Assembly: GCF_037190085.1 (NCBI RefSeq)
Contig: NZ_JBBCJO010000008.1
Location: forward strand, 24,142 to 88,141
DNA from: Gemmatimonas aurantiaca
Lineage (GTDB): Bacteria > Gemmatimonadota > Gemmatimonadetes > Gemmatimonadales > Gemmatimonadaceae
Direction: 5' to 3'
DNA length: 64,000 nucleotides
Part shown: positions 24,573-32,026 of the stretch, piece by piece
Numbering within the stretch: the first letter of the stretch is position 1
Layout of the letters: each line of letters begins with the position of its first letter
Position numbers and translations under genes: made by a program
The notes under the pieces: model-generated
Told to the model about the DNA's origin: nothing
Database searches by the model: none
What the model saw: only the letters and a program-made list of their open reading frames with translations

Positions 24573-26693
24573 TCACAGCACCCGCGCCACCTTCCAGACG
24601 GGTGCCGCCCCATTCTCACCGGGCGTCACACGCACAATCTGCGACATCGCCGCACCATCACCCTCCAGCACCACATACGCCGAGCCGCCGGCCACTACGC
24701 GCTGCACACTCGTGAACTCCGAACCCAGCACCTGCCGATCGCTACGCAGCGGTGAGGCGTCGTACACGCCGGCATACAACTGCGCGAGTCCGGTCCACAT
24801 CGAAGGCACGTCCCAGCTTCCGGCGCGATTGACGGTGCCGGTGACATCGACGACATCGGTGACGCCGATGTTCGCCAGTGCCCACGACGACAACACGTCG
24901 CCCGATTTCGTGGACGCCACTGATTCCAGCGCGGCCAGCCCGCGGCCGGCATCACCGCGCACCAGCTGACGCAGACTGGCTCCTTCGTCCTGCACGTAAC
25001 GATCGAGCACGAAACGCACCAACGACCATCCGCTCGCATACCAGCTGTTGTCGTTGCGGCTGGTGGGGCCGAGCGGCGAGAGTGTGCCCGCTTCACGCAG
25101 ATAGCCGTACAACTGCGAGAAGTGGCGCCACATCACCAGCGGTCGGTCGTCGCACTGCAGCAGTTCACATTCGAGGCTGCCGCTGAAGGACGTATTGCCG
25201 CGCCACGCGCCGCCGCCGGGGAAGTGGCGGGCGTACAGCTCTTCCGCGATGCGCGCGGTCGCTTCTTCCAGCCACGTCTCCTCGAATGGCATCCCACGCG
25301 CCAGTCGTTCGGCGAAGCTGGCCAGATGTTTGGCTTCGTGCACCACCGTGGCACGCATCGTCCGACGCCATTCGTCGGGGGTCTCCGTGAGTGTCGCGGT
25401 GCGCGCGTAGAACACTTCATCTTCGTTGCTGGCGGCGAAGGTGCTGCGCGGATGGAAATTGCACGCGCTCACGTACCCGGCAGTGCCCGGCGCCGAGTCG
25501 TTGACGAAACGCGTGAAGAGCATCGTCACGCGTCCGTCGCCGGCCATCATGTCGTTCATGGCCAATGGATCGCCGACGTCGCGCTTCAGCATGGGGTAGA
25601 CGAGCGTGTCGAACTCCGCGCCGATGGCCCGATAACTCTGGTCCATGCGTCCGGCGCGCGGGGCGTTCACATCCTCGAGCACGAGGGCCCGTGTGCCGGC
25701 ATACACGACACGCGCTTTCACCGGCTGCCCCTGCGTGCAGCTGTTGAGCAGCGCGGTCATGGTCACCGTGTCGCCGACCTGACGCTCGGTGCGCGTGGCG
25801 GCGAATGAAGACCGGCGCTGCTGCCAGCCGCGACGGGCCATGCCGGGGGTGCCGGCGAGGCGGGCCTGGGTCTGGAGGAGCGCGCCGTGGGTGTCGGCGG
25901 TTGGGGTTTCGGGTTCGGGGGTGTGGGTTTGGAGGTGAGAAGCCGGGGTGGTGAGTTGTGGGATTGCGGATTGCGTGATAACGCGGGTGGTGGCGGCGGT
26001 GGGGCTGCCGATGCCGTGCACGGAGAACACTGCCGAACGGGAGAGGTCGGTGTCGGGATTCACCAGGGCCATCACGAAGCGTGGGGCCGCCGAGCTGCTG
26101 TCCGGACGGCCGGCGGCTACGAGTTCGAAGCACCCCGACACGTCCGCCGCGGTCGTTTCCGCGCCCGTCTCCGACTGATCCGACAGGGACCCGGCCGACA
26201 GGGACTGGCCCGACAGGGACTGGCCCGGCTCGAGCAGGATCCGCTGCGCCGTGCGGAGCGGCACGTCCTGCGAAAGCAGCGTGGTCGCGCCCATTGCCAC
26301 GTCGAGGCGCTTCACCGTCACCGCCGAGCAGGGGAAGACGCCCACGGGCACCGCGACTTCCATGCGGGTCGCACTCATGGCGCGCACATCGAGCGGCGTG
26401 TCCCCCAGCGTCACCCGCACGCCGGCCAGCGTCGTGGGCAGATCCTGTCCGGTGAGCACCAGCAACTGCCCGGCCTCGATCGTATCGGGCGCCACCCGGG
26501 AGACGAGTGGCGTGCCGTTCACCACGGCGGGAAGGGCCACCCCGGTTTCGGATCCCACGGGCGCCAGTGCGTCGCCGCCGTTGCATGCCTGCAACAACAT
26601 CAGGGCCGTTGCCCACCCCCATACAGCGCGCCGACCCTGCCGGAGCGGCGAAGGCGCGTCGTAAGTAACTGTGGGGTTGACACTTGCGGTCAT
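24573..26693 (-). CDS. HEXXH metallopeptidase-like lipoprotein with IPT/TIG domain
   Basis: About 706 residues from ATG 26693; the frame extends 12 codons further. L-M-L-L-Q-A-C37 is a lipobox, so the protein is probably an outer-membrane or periplasmic lipoprotein. Residues around 55-130 (S-R-V-A-P-D-T-I-E-A-G with G-V-R-V-T-L-G) fit an IPT/TIG beta-sandwich. A Ser/Thr/Pro-rich linker follows. H452-E-A-K-H456 with W-L-E-E-A about 20 residues downstream is the zinc site of gluzincin-type peptidases, resembling M30 (hyicolysin-like) proteins. The gene contains three in-frame 15-bp repeats encoding G-Q-S-L-S near 26196-26240. Substrate unknown. It diverges from the VanZ gene 85 bp away. Confidence 0.75.
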   Translation of the reverse strand: MTASVNPTVTYDAPSPLRQGRRAVWGWATALMLLQACNGGDALAPVGSETGVALPAVVNGTPLVSRVAPDTIEAGQLLVLTGQDLPTTLAGVRVTLGDTPLDVRAMSATRMEVAVPVGVFPCSAVTVKRLDVAMGATTLLSQDVPLRTAQRILLEPGQSLSGQSLSAGSLSDQSETGAETTAADVSGCFELVAAGRPDSSSAAPRFVMALVNPDTDLSRSAVFSVHGIGSPTAATTRVITQSAIPQLTTPASHLQTHTPEPETPTADTHGALLQTQARLAGTPGMARRGWQQRRSSFAATRTERQVGDTVTMTALLNSCTQGQPVKARVVYAGTRALVLEDVNAPRAGRMDQSYRAIGAEFDTLVYPMLKRDVGDPLAMNDMMAGDGRVTMLFTRFVNDSAPGTAGYVSACNFHPRSTFAASNEDEVFYARTATLTETPDEWRRTMRATVVHEAKHLASFAERLARGMPFEETWLEEATARIAEELYARHFPGGGAWRGNTSFSGSLECELLQCDDRPLVMWRHFSQLYGYLREAGTLSPLGPTSRNDNSWYASGWSLVRFVLDRYVQDEGASLRQLVRGDAGRGLAALESVASTKSGDVLSSWALANIGVTDVVDVTGTVNRAGSWDVPSMWTGLAQLYAGVYDASPLRSDRQVLGSEFTSVQRVVAGGSAYVVLEGDGAAMSQIVRVTPGENGAAPVWKVARVL

Positions 26694-26778
26694 ATGGGCG
26701 GGTATTACGGAAGTGGCACCGGCTCTCACACCGGGAGTATGGGAGCAATCGCTGTGCCGACCTCGACCGTGATACCGC

Positions 26779-28074
26779 GTGGTTCAAACCAACCTTCGCT
26801 CCCGGAAACGCCGGCTCTCTTTCGCCGCGGTTGCCGTCGCCGTACTGCTGGTGCTGGCGGCCACCCTGTTGCCGGGCAATGCCATCGAACTTGGTCAGGC
26901 GCCGCCCCGCTGGTGCCTGGCCTGCGGCGGACTGTGGGTGATGGACGCGGTCAGCAATGTCCTGCTCTTCGCCCCACTCGGCGCCGCACTGGCCAGACTG
27001 CGCGTGCGCTGGCCCTGGGCGCTGCTCATGGGCGCGGCGCTGTCGCTGACGGTGGAAACCCTGCAGTCACTGGGCATCCCGCCGGGCCGGTCGGCGGCGC
27101 TGGCCGACGTGGTGGCCAACACCGCCGGCACCGCGGTGGGTCTGCTGGCGGTGCGCTGGGGACCGGCCCTGGTCATGGCCGAGGGGCGGGCGGCCGTGTG
27201 GCTCACGGCGGCCTGGCTGGCCATGGTCGCCGGTGTCATCACGATCACCACACTCGCCCTGGGTCCCCGCCGCGCCGATCCGGAGCCGGATCCCGACCGC
27301 TTCCACATCAGCCGCTTCGAATACTCGCCCGGACTGGGCTGGTACGACGGCGAGCCGCGTCAGGCCGTGGTGAATGGCCACATGTTCCCGCACCGCGGCA
27401 CGGGCCCCGTGGTCATCGCCGTACCCGCCGAGCCGTCGTCCCTCACGGTCGAAGGCACCGTCCTGGGACGGGACACGGCCACGAATACCCGGTCGTTCGT
27501 GTACGTGCATCGTGAGGACGACACCCTGGCGGTGGCCATGCTCGCGCAGAAAGGTGACGACGCGGTCTTTTCCTCCACCCGGCGGGCCTGGCTGTGGGGC
27601 CTGGCCATGCCCGGCGCGCGGCTGCGCGGGGTGTTCGCCGGACGTACCCCCGACGATCCACGGCCGCTCCGGCTCATCGGGCACAGCGACCGTACGCAGC
27701 TGATGCTCACCGAGCCCGTCACCGGCACCACGAACGTGGTGCGTCTCGAGCCCACCATGGGCTGGGCGATGATCCAGACGCTGGTGAACGTGCATCATCC
27801 GCTCGCGCCCGCCGTATTGACCGCATGGCTGCTGACGCTGTTTCTGCCGCTGGGATGGTGGGGCACGCGCAGTGGTCGTCACGCTCCGTGGGTGCTGGGG
27901 GGCGTGACGATCGCCGTGCTCGCGCTCTTCCCCGCGCTGCAGGCGCTATCGGGCGTGGCGTCGCTTCCCGCGCTGCAGTGGAGTGTCATCGGCCTGTCCA
28001 TCGCGCTGGGTGTGCTGATCGATCTGGCCACGCAGCGATCACCCGAGGGTCAGCGGAGTACTATTCGCGCATGA
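26779..28074 (+). CDS. VanZ-family membrane protein with extra periplasmic domain
   Basis: 431 residues from a GTG start. The N-terminal third is VanZ-like: a first helix ending in L-L-P-G-N, then D-A-V-S-N-V-L-L-F-A-P-L-G, an E-x-x-Q in the fourth segment (V-E-T-L-Q-S) and A-D-V-V-A-N-T-A-G. Residues about 175-320 form a soluble beta-rich domain (V-V-N-G-H-M-F and F-V-Y-V-H-R-E-D), possibly a concanavalin-like sandwich, and three or four more helices close the protein. VanZ alone is about 150 residues, so this is an extended form. VanZ proteins are linked to envelope stress and glycopeptide tolerance, but that should not be assumed here. Its stop overlaps the YggT gene (ATGA). Confidence 0.8.
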   Translation: MVQTNLRSRKRRLSFAAVAVAVLLVLAATLLPGNAIELGQAPPRWCLACGGLWVMDAVSNVLLFAPLGAALARLRVRWPWALLMGAALSLTVETLQSLGIPPGRSAALADVVANTAGTAVGLLAVRWGPALVMAEGRAAVWLTAAWLAMVAGVITITTLALGPRRADPEPDPDRFHISRFEYSPGLGWYDGEPRQAVVNGHMFPHRGTGPVVIAVPAEPSSLTVEGTVLGRDTATNTRSFVYVHREDDTLAVAMLAQKGDDAVFSSTRRAWLWGLAMPGARLRGVFAGRTPDDPRPLRLIGHSDRTQLMLTEPVTGTTNVVRLEPTMGWAMIQTLVNVHHPLAPAVLTAWLLTLFLPLGWWGTRSGRHAPWVLGGVTIAVLALFPALQALSGVASLPALQWSVIGLSIALGVLIDLATQRSPEGQRSTIRA

Positions 28075-28670
28075 TCGAAACCGTGGTCCGATTCCTCGAC
28101 GCGCTGCTGCTCGTGGTGCGTCCGGCCGTCTTCGCCGCCGGCGCGATCGCCGCCGCCGGCGCCATCGGCTCCTGGGCCGTCCGCACCCGGCGGATCTCGC
28201 CGTTCTCGCCCCTGGCCCGCACGATCCGTGAGCGTGTCGAGCCCTGGCTCGTCGCGCCCATGGAACGCCGGCTGCTGCGCGCGGGCGGCTCCCCCTACTC
28301 GGCGCCCTGGTGGGCCCTGGCGGCGGTCATCATCGGCGGCCTGCTGCTTATCTCCGGCGTGCAGTTCCTGCGCGATCAGCTGGTGATGTTGCTCTTCGCC
28401 GCCACCTCGGGCTATTCGCTGATCGCGGTGCTGGTGAAATGGACGTTCACCGTGCTGCGTGTGGCGCTGTTCGCGCGCGTGATCGCGAGTTGGGTGGGCG
28501 GCAGTCCCTACTCGAAGTGGTGGCGGTGGTCGTACGTGCTCACCGAGTGGTTCCTGGCGCCGATGCGCAATGTGATTCCAACCATCGGCATGATCGACAT
28601 CACGGTGATCGTAGCGTACTTCGGGCTGGGCCTACTCGAATCCGTCATCATTGGTTCGCTGATCAGATGA
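28071..28670 (+). CDS. YggT-family membrane protein
   Basis: 199 residues starting at the ATG that overlaps the VanZ stop. Two hydrophobic segments and a basic loop precede the YggT domain proper (about 120-195): F-A-R-V-I-A-S-W-V, S-P-Y-S-K-W-W, then L-T-E-W-F-L-A-P-M-R-N-V-I-P, with two closing helices. YggT proteins are small inner-membrane proteins associated with cell division or osmotic adaptation; no enzymatic role is known. A much longer reading frame upstream (from 27594) is out of frame with VanZ and is a shadow. A roughly 300-bp inverted repeat begins directly after the stop codon and could terminate this operon. Confidence 0.8.
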   Translation: MIETVVRFLDALLLVVRPAVFAAGAIAAAGAIGSWAVRTRRISPFSPLARTIRERVEPWLVAPMERRLLRAGGSPYSAPWWALAAVIIGGLLLISGVQFLRDQLVMLLFAATSGYSLIAVLVKWTFTVLRVALFARVIASWVGGSPYSKWWRWSYVLTEWFLAPMRNVIPTIGMIDITVIVAYFGLGLLESVIIGSLIR

Positions 28671-28975
28671 CAGAGGTCAGATTTCAGAGATCAGCAGGTC
28701 AGAACTGAGACGGCGATCGAATGATGAGAAATCAGACAACTACGAGGTCAGAGATCTGAGCACTGGCGGTCGAGAGGACTGTGCGCGCCACCGGCTCCGC
28801 TGGCCGGGCCTGCGACCCGGAGCACGCACGCCACCATCGACCACCAGTGCTCGGACTTCTGACATCTGACTCCTCCATCCTGCTTCCTATCTCCGTCTGG
28901 GTTCTGATCTCCGGCCTCTGAATATCTGACCATCTGACCCACCGATCTCATTTCCCGGCGCGATAGTGTCCCGCC
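28671..28975. repeat. Large imperfect inverted repeat, copy A
   Basis: Left arm (about 28671-28790) and right arm (about 28850-28970) are imperfect reverse complements. GATCTGAGCACTGGCGG and its partner CCACCAGTGCTCGGAC close the inner end, and GGTCAGAACTGAGACGG pairs with CCGTCTGGGTTCTGATC. The element contains many GGTCAG/AGATCAG words. A second copy with the same left arm lies at 34735-35053. It follows the YggT stop immediately. There is no coding capacity. It may be a non-autonomous mobile repeat or an unusually large transcription-ending hairpin. Confidence 0.75.
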
Positions 28976-29342
28976 TTTCCGTTGCACTTGCCTGGACGTG
29001 ACTCGTTGGGATGGCGCTCACATGGTGGGGGCCTGTACACGCTCCGAAACATCGTTGCCATTCACGGTGCTGCTGTATGGACCGCGATGGGTTCGGGGTG
29101 AAGCGGGCGCGGGTGACGCCTGATGTGGGGTCGGACCACCGGCCGTTCGTCGTGGATCTGCGCGGGCCGGGTAGGCCTTAGGGCTTGTGGTCGACTATCC
29201 GGTCCCTGCGGCGCTCGCGCCACATGGGTATCACGTTCCGGTGACAATTGGCACGGAAGTCATTGCTTCGGCCTGATTTTTCCATGGACCGGGATTTGCA
29301 GAAGGAGTAGCAACTCCGTTTGCCGTCCTCATCATCCGACAC
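28976..29342 (+). other. Intergenic stretch with a possible EEP-domain gene tail and PEP-CTERM leader
   Basis: A plus-strand frame ending in TAG at 29179-29181 reads R-A-R-V-T-P-D-V-G-S-D-H-R-P-F-V-V-D-L-R-G-P. The G-S-D-H-R-P motif is the usual C-terminal His box of endonuclease/exonuclease/phosphatase proteins. Only about 25 residues are recognisable, so this is at most the tail of a lost gene. The remaining 160 bp form the leader of the PEP-CTERM gene. It includes TTGGCAC...TTGC, which resembles a sigma-54 site but has the wrong spacing. Confidence 0.4.
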
Positions 29343-30050
29343 ATGATCACGTCTCTTTCGCGCGTCACCGCTGCTCTTTCGCTGGTCGTTGCTGCCGCCA
29401 CTTCGGTGCAGGCGCAGATCATGAACACCGGCGTGGGTGCCGGCTCGACCGACGCCTACTGGACGGTCAGCGCGTTCAATCTTTCGATGGTTCCGACGTA
29501 CGGTCCCGCGTCGGCGTCGGTGATCCTGAACCCGCCCTCGGCGCCGTGGGCCCCGAACGATGGCCCGACGTCGCGTTGGATCGGTGTCAACACCGCCGGC
29601 AGTGTCGGCTCCGCTTCCATCTATCACTTCCAGACGAGCCTGCTCGGCTCGGCGCCCATCACCGGGTCCATCGGTTGGGACAACCAACTGCTCGGCTACG
29701 AATTCCTGGATGCGTCCAACAACTCGCTCTCGGGTCTAGTGGCGCCCAGCTCTTCCTGGTTGATGGATGTGCCGTCTGGCAGCCAAGTGTCTGGTTTCTG
29801 CCGCGATGGTGACGGAGTTTTCCCGTCGAGTGGCTTCCCGGGCTCGTGCCTCTCGGCCTTCACCCTGTCGGCCGCGCAGTATCAGGGTGCGACGTCCATC
29901 CGCTTCGTGCTCCAGGGTGACGGCTCCACCGACGGTCTCCGGATCGCGAACGCCGCCACGTCGACCGTGCCCGAGCCCAGCACCTACGCGCTGATGGCCG
30001 CCGGTCTCATGGCCATGGCGGCCGTGGCCCGTCGCCGCCGGTCGGTCTGA
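29343..30050 (+). CDS. PEP-CTERM sorting-domain exported protein
   Basis: 235 residues. Sec signal peptide with probable cleavage after V-Q-A-Q (residues 21-25). The mature region has repeated Trp/Gly/Ser motifs (Y-W-T-V-S-A-F, S-R-W-I-G-V, I-G-W-D-N-Q-L) and two Cys, consistent with a secreted beta-sandwich. The C-terminus carries V-P-E-P-S-T-Y-A-L-M, a hydrophobic helix and A-R-R-R-R, nearly identical to the sorting tail of the protein at 19674-20369, so both are probably handled by the same exosortase. The gene stands alone and ends in two tandem hairpins. Function of the mature domain unknown. Confidence 0.92.
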   Translation: MITSLSRVTAALSLVVAAATSVQAQIMNTGVGAGSTDAYWTVSAFNLSMVPTYGPASASVILNPPSAPWAPNDGPTSRWIGVNTAGSVGSASIYHFQTSLLGSAPITGSIGWDNQLLGYEFLDASNNSLSGLVAPSSSWLMDVPSGSQVSGFCRDGDGVFPSSGFPGSCLSAFTLSAAQYQGATSIRFVLQGDGSTDGLRIANAATSTVPEPSTYALMAAGLMAMAAVARRRRSV

Positions 30051-30063
30051 GCGAAAACAGCGT

Positions 30064-30127
30064 TGGACGGTCACTGCTGACCGTCCACTGGATGTGAAAG
30101 GGGCGCCTTCGGGCGCCCTTTTCTTTT
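30064..30127 (+). terminator. Tandem hairpins ending the PEP-CTERM transcript
   Basis: A perfect 10-bp stem with a CTGC loop (30064-30087) is followed by AAAGGGGCGCC-TTCG-type hairpin (30097-30122) and a T-rich tail. The second has the form of a standard Rho-independent terminator. The first may protect the 3' end. Confidence 0.8.
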
Positions 30128-30240
30128 GACTCTTCCGAAATCTCAAAGAACGAATCGACCGACCAACTGACGGATCACTGACATTCGAGTCTCAGCTTTC
30201 GGGTATCGGATGTCCGATCCCCGGAAGCCGGGGTGTTTTG

Positions 30241-30272
30241 CCGGAAGTATATACAAACGGATATATTCCCGG
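30241..30272. promoter_or_regulatory. Palindromic operator/promoter of the HigBA-like locus
   Basis: CCGGAAGTATATAC and GGATATATTCCCGG form 14-bp arms (11 of 14 positions pair) around AAAC. The arms contain TATATA/TATATT, so an operator would overlap the -10 box, as expected for autoregulation by the downstream XRE antitoxin. It ends exactly at the GTG start of the toxin frame. Confidence 0.55.
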
Positions 30273-30490
30273 TGGTTCACCGCCGCCCCATTCACTGGGT
30301 GGGTTCCACACTGGCGGACCTGCGGGCCTTCCCGGCAGCCGCTCGACGACGTGTTGGCCAGGAGCTCGATCTGCTGCATGCGTTTCAGAAGAAGACAAGA
30401 CAAACCGCACGAATGGATCTGGAGCTCGGCGAGAAGCGGTATCGGGAACTTTGCGACAGCGGGCAACCTGCTGAGGACCACACTTCATGA
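30272..30490 (+). pseudogene. HigB/Gp49-type toxin with internal deletion
   Basis: From GTG 30272 the frame reads 72 residues. It begins R-P-I-H-W-V-G-S-T-L-A-D-L-R-A-F-P, the N-terminus of phage Gp49-like HigB toxins, through G-Q-E-L-D-L-L, and then jumps directly to H-A-F-Q-K-K-T-R-Q-T-A-R-M-D-L-E-L with Y-R-E-L, the family's C-terminal helix. The roughly 35-45 residue core that normally lies between (W-K-P-M, G-V-x-E-I-R, Y-R-V-x-Y, V-Y-V-L) is missing in frame. The RelE-fold catalytic centre is therefore absent and the product should be inactive. The stop overlaps the antitoxin ATG (ATGA), so coupling to the intact antitoxin is kept. Confidence 0.65.
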
Positions 30491-30786
30491 CGGCCAGGAT
30501 CACGCGCGGCAGTGGTAATGTCTTCACGGATCTGGGTTTCGCGCCTGCCGAGGCGGCCAACTTGCAGTTGCGCTCCGATCTCATGATCGCGCTTCGGAAG
30601 CGGCTGACCATGTTCGGGACAACACAAGCCGAGTGGGCTGCGGTGCTGGACGTTTCACAGCCGCGCATCAGCGACTTGCTGCGTGCGAAAATCGATCGCT
30701 TCAGCGTGGACACGCTGATTGCGTACCTTGGAAAGACGGGCGCGGAAGTTCGAGTCTCCGTGCGAACCCCGAAGCAAGCGGCCTGA
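30487..30786 (+). CDS. XRE-family antitoxin (HigA-like)
   Basis: 99 residues, complete. A helix-turn-helix is visible in T-Q-A-E-W-A-A-V-L-D-V-S-Q-P-R-I-S-D-L-L-R (about 46-66), preceded by L-R-S-D-L-M-I-A-L and followed by F-S-V-D-T-L-I-A-Y-L, the order seen in antitoxins paired with Gp49-like HigB. The ATG overlaps the stop of the damaged toxin frame. It likely binds the palindrome at 30241-30272 and represses its own operon. With the toxin core lost, it may persist as a plain repressor or as an anti-toxin against related toxins from elsewhere. Confidence 0.85.
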   Translation: MTARITRGSGNVFTDLGFAPAEAANLQLRSDLMIALRKRLTMFGTTQAEWAAVLDVSQPRISDLLRAKIDRFSVDTLIAYLGKTGAEVRVSVRTPKQAA

Positions 30787-30945
30787 CGTCCTACGTGAGC
30801 ACCTGATGCCGGTGCCGGTCACTGGACCCGCGTTCAGTGTCGTGTGGTATAATCCGACGTGGCGCATTCCAGCGCCGCACGATGGCCCGCCAGCGCCTGC
30901 CGGCCCTGGCGCCGCCCGGCCCGACTTCTGCCTGGAGTGCCTTCC

Positions 30946-31428
30946 ATGCGCCACTGGTCCCTCATCACTGCCGCCGCGATCGCGATGTCGCCGCTGGCGG
31001 CCCAGGCCCAGGACAAGGACATCATCGAGACGGCCACCGCGGTCGGCTCGTTCAAGACGTTGACGAAGCTGCTGGGTGACGCCGGACTGACGGAGACGCT
31101 CCGCGGCCCCGGGCCGTTCACGGTCTTTGCCCCCACCGACGAGGCGTTCGCCAAGCTGACGCCCGGCACCCTCGATGCCCTCGCGAAAGACCGCTCACGA
31201 CTGCGCAGCGTGCTGCTCTATCATGTGGTGGCCGGAAAGATCACGGCCGCCGATGCGGTGAAGCTGGCCGGCACGGGACGCAAGACGGTCGAAGGACGGG
31301 AAGCCAAGATCTCGGTCATGGGCAGCACACCCATGATCAACAACGCACATGTCACCCAGGCCGACATCGCCGCGAAGAACGGGGTCATCCACGGCATCGA
31401 TGCGGTCATGATGCCGCCGGGGCGGTAG
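30946..31428 (+). CDS. Fasciclin (FAS1) domain secreted protein
   Basis: 160 residues from ATG 30946, chosen because it begins a good Sec signal peptide (S-L-I-T-A-A-A-I-A-M, cleaved near A-Q-A-Q) and has GGAG upstream. The mature protein is a single FAS1 domain: F-K-T-L-T-K-L-L near the start, the first conserved box F-T-V-F-A-P-T-D-E-A-F, L-L-Y-H-V-V-A-G-K in the middle, and the closing N-G-V-I-H-G-I-D-A-V-M. FAS1 proteins mediate adhesion or matrix binding. It lies between two damaged toxin-antitoxin loci but shows ordinary host-like composition. Confidence 0.92.
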   Translation: MRHWSLITAAAIAMSPLAAQAQDKDIIETATAVGSFKTLTKLLGDAGLTETLRGPGPFTVFAPTDEAFAKLTPGTLDALAKDRSRLRSVLLYHVVAGKITAADAVKLAGTGRKTVEGREAKISVMGSTPMINNAHVTQADIAAKNGVIHGIDAVMMPPGR

Positions 31429-31517
31429 CGGCGGCAAGGTCCGGCTCCCGGGACGGTCATTTCACCGGACTTCCCCGTTAAATTGCAGTCATCGGATCTT
31501 CACTCGCGGAGCCTACC

Positions 31518-31724
31518 GTGTACCTGACCGTTGCAGTTGACCACGAGGCGGATGGCCGTTGCCTCGCCGAGATCCCCGAGTTGCCGGGGGTGCTCGCCTA
31601 TGGTGCGACGGAGGACGAGGCCATCTCGCGGGTGCAGACGCTCGCGCTGCGGGTTCTCGCGGATCGCTTGGAAAACGGAGAATCGGCGCCGAGTCTCCTC
31701 CCGCTCGATTTTCGCGCCGCCTGA
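31518..31724 (+). CDS. hicB: HicB-like antitoxin (short form)
   Basis: 68 residues from GTG 31518. It has the partial RNase-H-like HicB fold: Y-L-T-V-A-V-D-H-E-A-D-G-R-C-L-A-E, then P-E-L-P-G-V-L-A-Y-G and a helix (E-D-E-A-I-S-R-V-Q-T-L-A-L-R-V-L-A-D) with a short C-terminal tail. No DNA-binding domain is attached, as in the short HicB class. The downstream gene is the cognate HicA, 16 bp away in the order hicB-hicA, but that toxin is frameshifted. Confidence 0.85.
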   Translation: MYLTVAVDHEADGRCLAEIPELPGVLAYGATEDEAISRVQTLALRVLADRLENGESAPSLLPLDFRAA

Positions 31725-31740
31725 CGACCTGGGTGGTCAC

Positions 31741-31949
31741 ATGAGTGAATGGCCAGCGACCAAGGCTCGGCGGGCCCTCGCCGCGTTGCAGCGAATCGGC
31801 TGGCGGATCAAACGAGAGACGAGTTCGCACCGCTGACCCGGGATGGGTGGCCCGACACGGTGTTTACGTTTCACGATCACGAGGAGATCGCCCCTCGGAT
31901 GCTCGCACGCCTCGCAAAACACACAGGGCTCACGCCAGACGATCTGTAG
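31741..31949 (+). pseudogene. hicA: HicA toxin, frameshifted
   Basis: From ATG 31741 the frame reads K-A-R-R-A-L-A-A-L-Q-R-I-G-W-R-I-K-R-E-T and S-S-H-R, then hits a stop at 31834-31836. In another frame it resumes at once with L-T-R-D-G-W-P-D-T-V, F-H-D-H-E-E-I and P-R-M-L-A-R-L-A-K-H-T-G-L ending at 31949. Joined, these give a normal HicA of about 68 residues. About 4 nt are missing right after the catalytic S-H-R (expected S-H-R-T-L). The N-terminal piece alone lacks most of the dsRNA-binding-like fold and should be inactive. Confidence 0.8.
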
Positions 31950-32026
31950 CGAAGCCGTGGGCGCTGTTGCGGAGTCAGCGCCGAGAGGATAATTGGGGAG
32001 TGTCTCGCCCTCCCCAACTCCTTCCG

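Noticed and set aside
29249..29266. Sigma-54-like site before the second PEP-CTERM gene
   Set aside because: TGGCAC and TTGC are 8 bp apart instead of 5, which RpoN does not accept.
31741..31949. Programmed frameshift in hicA
   Set aside because: No slippery heptamer or downstream stem is visible at the shift point; a small deletion is simpler.
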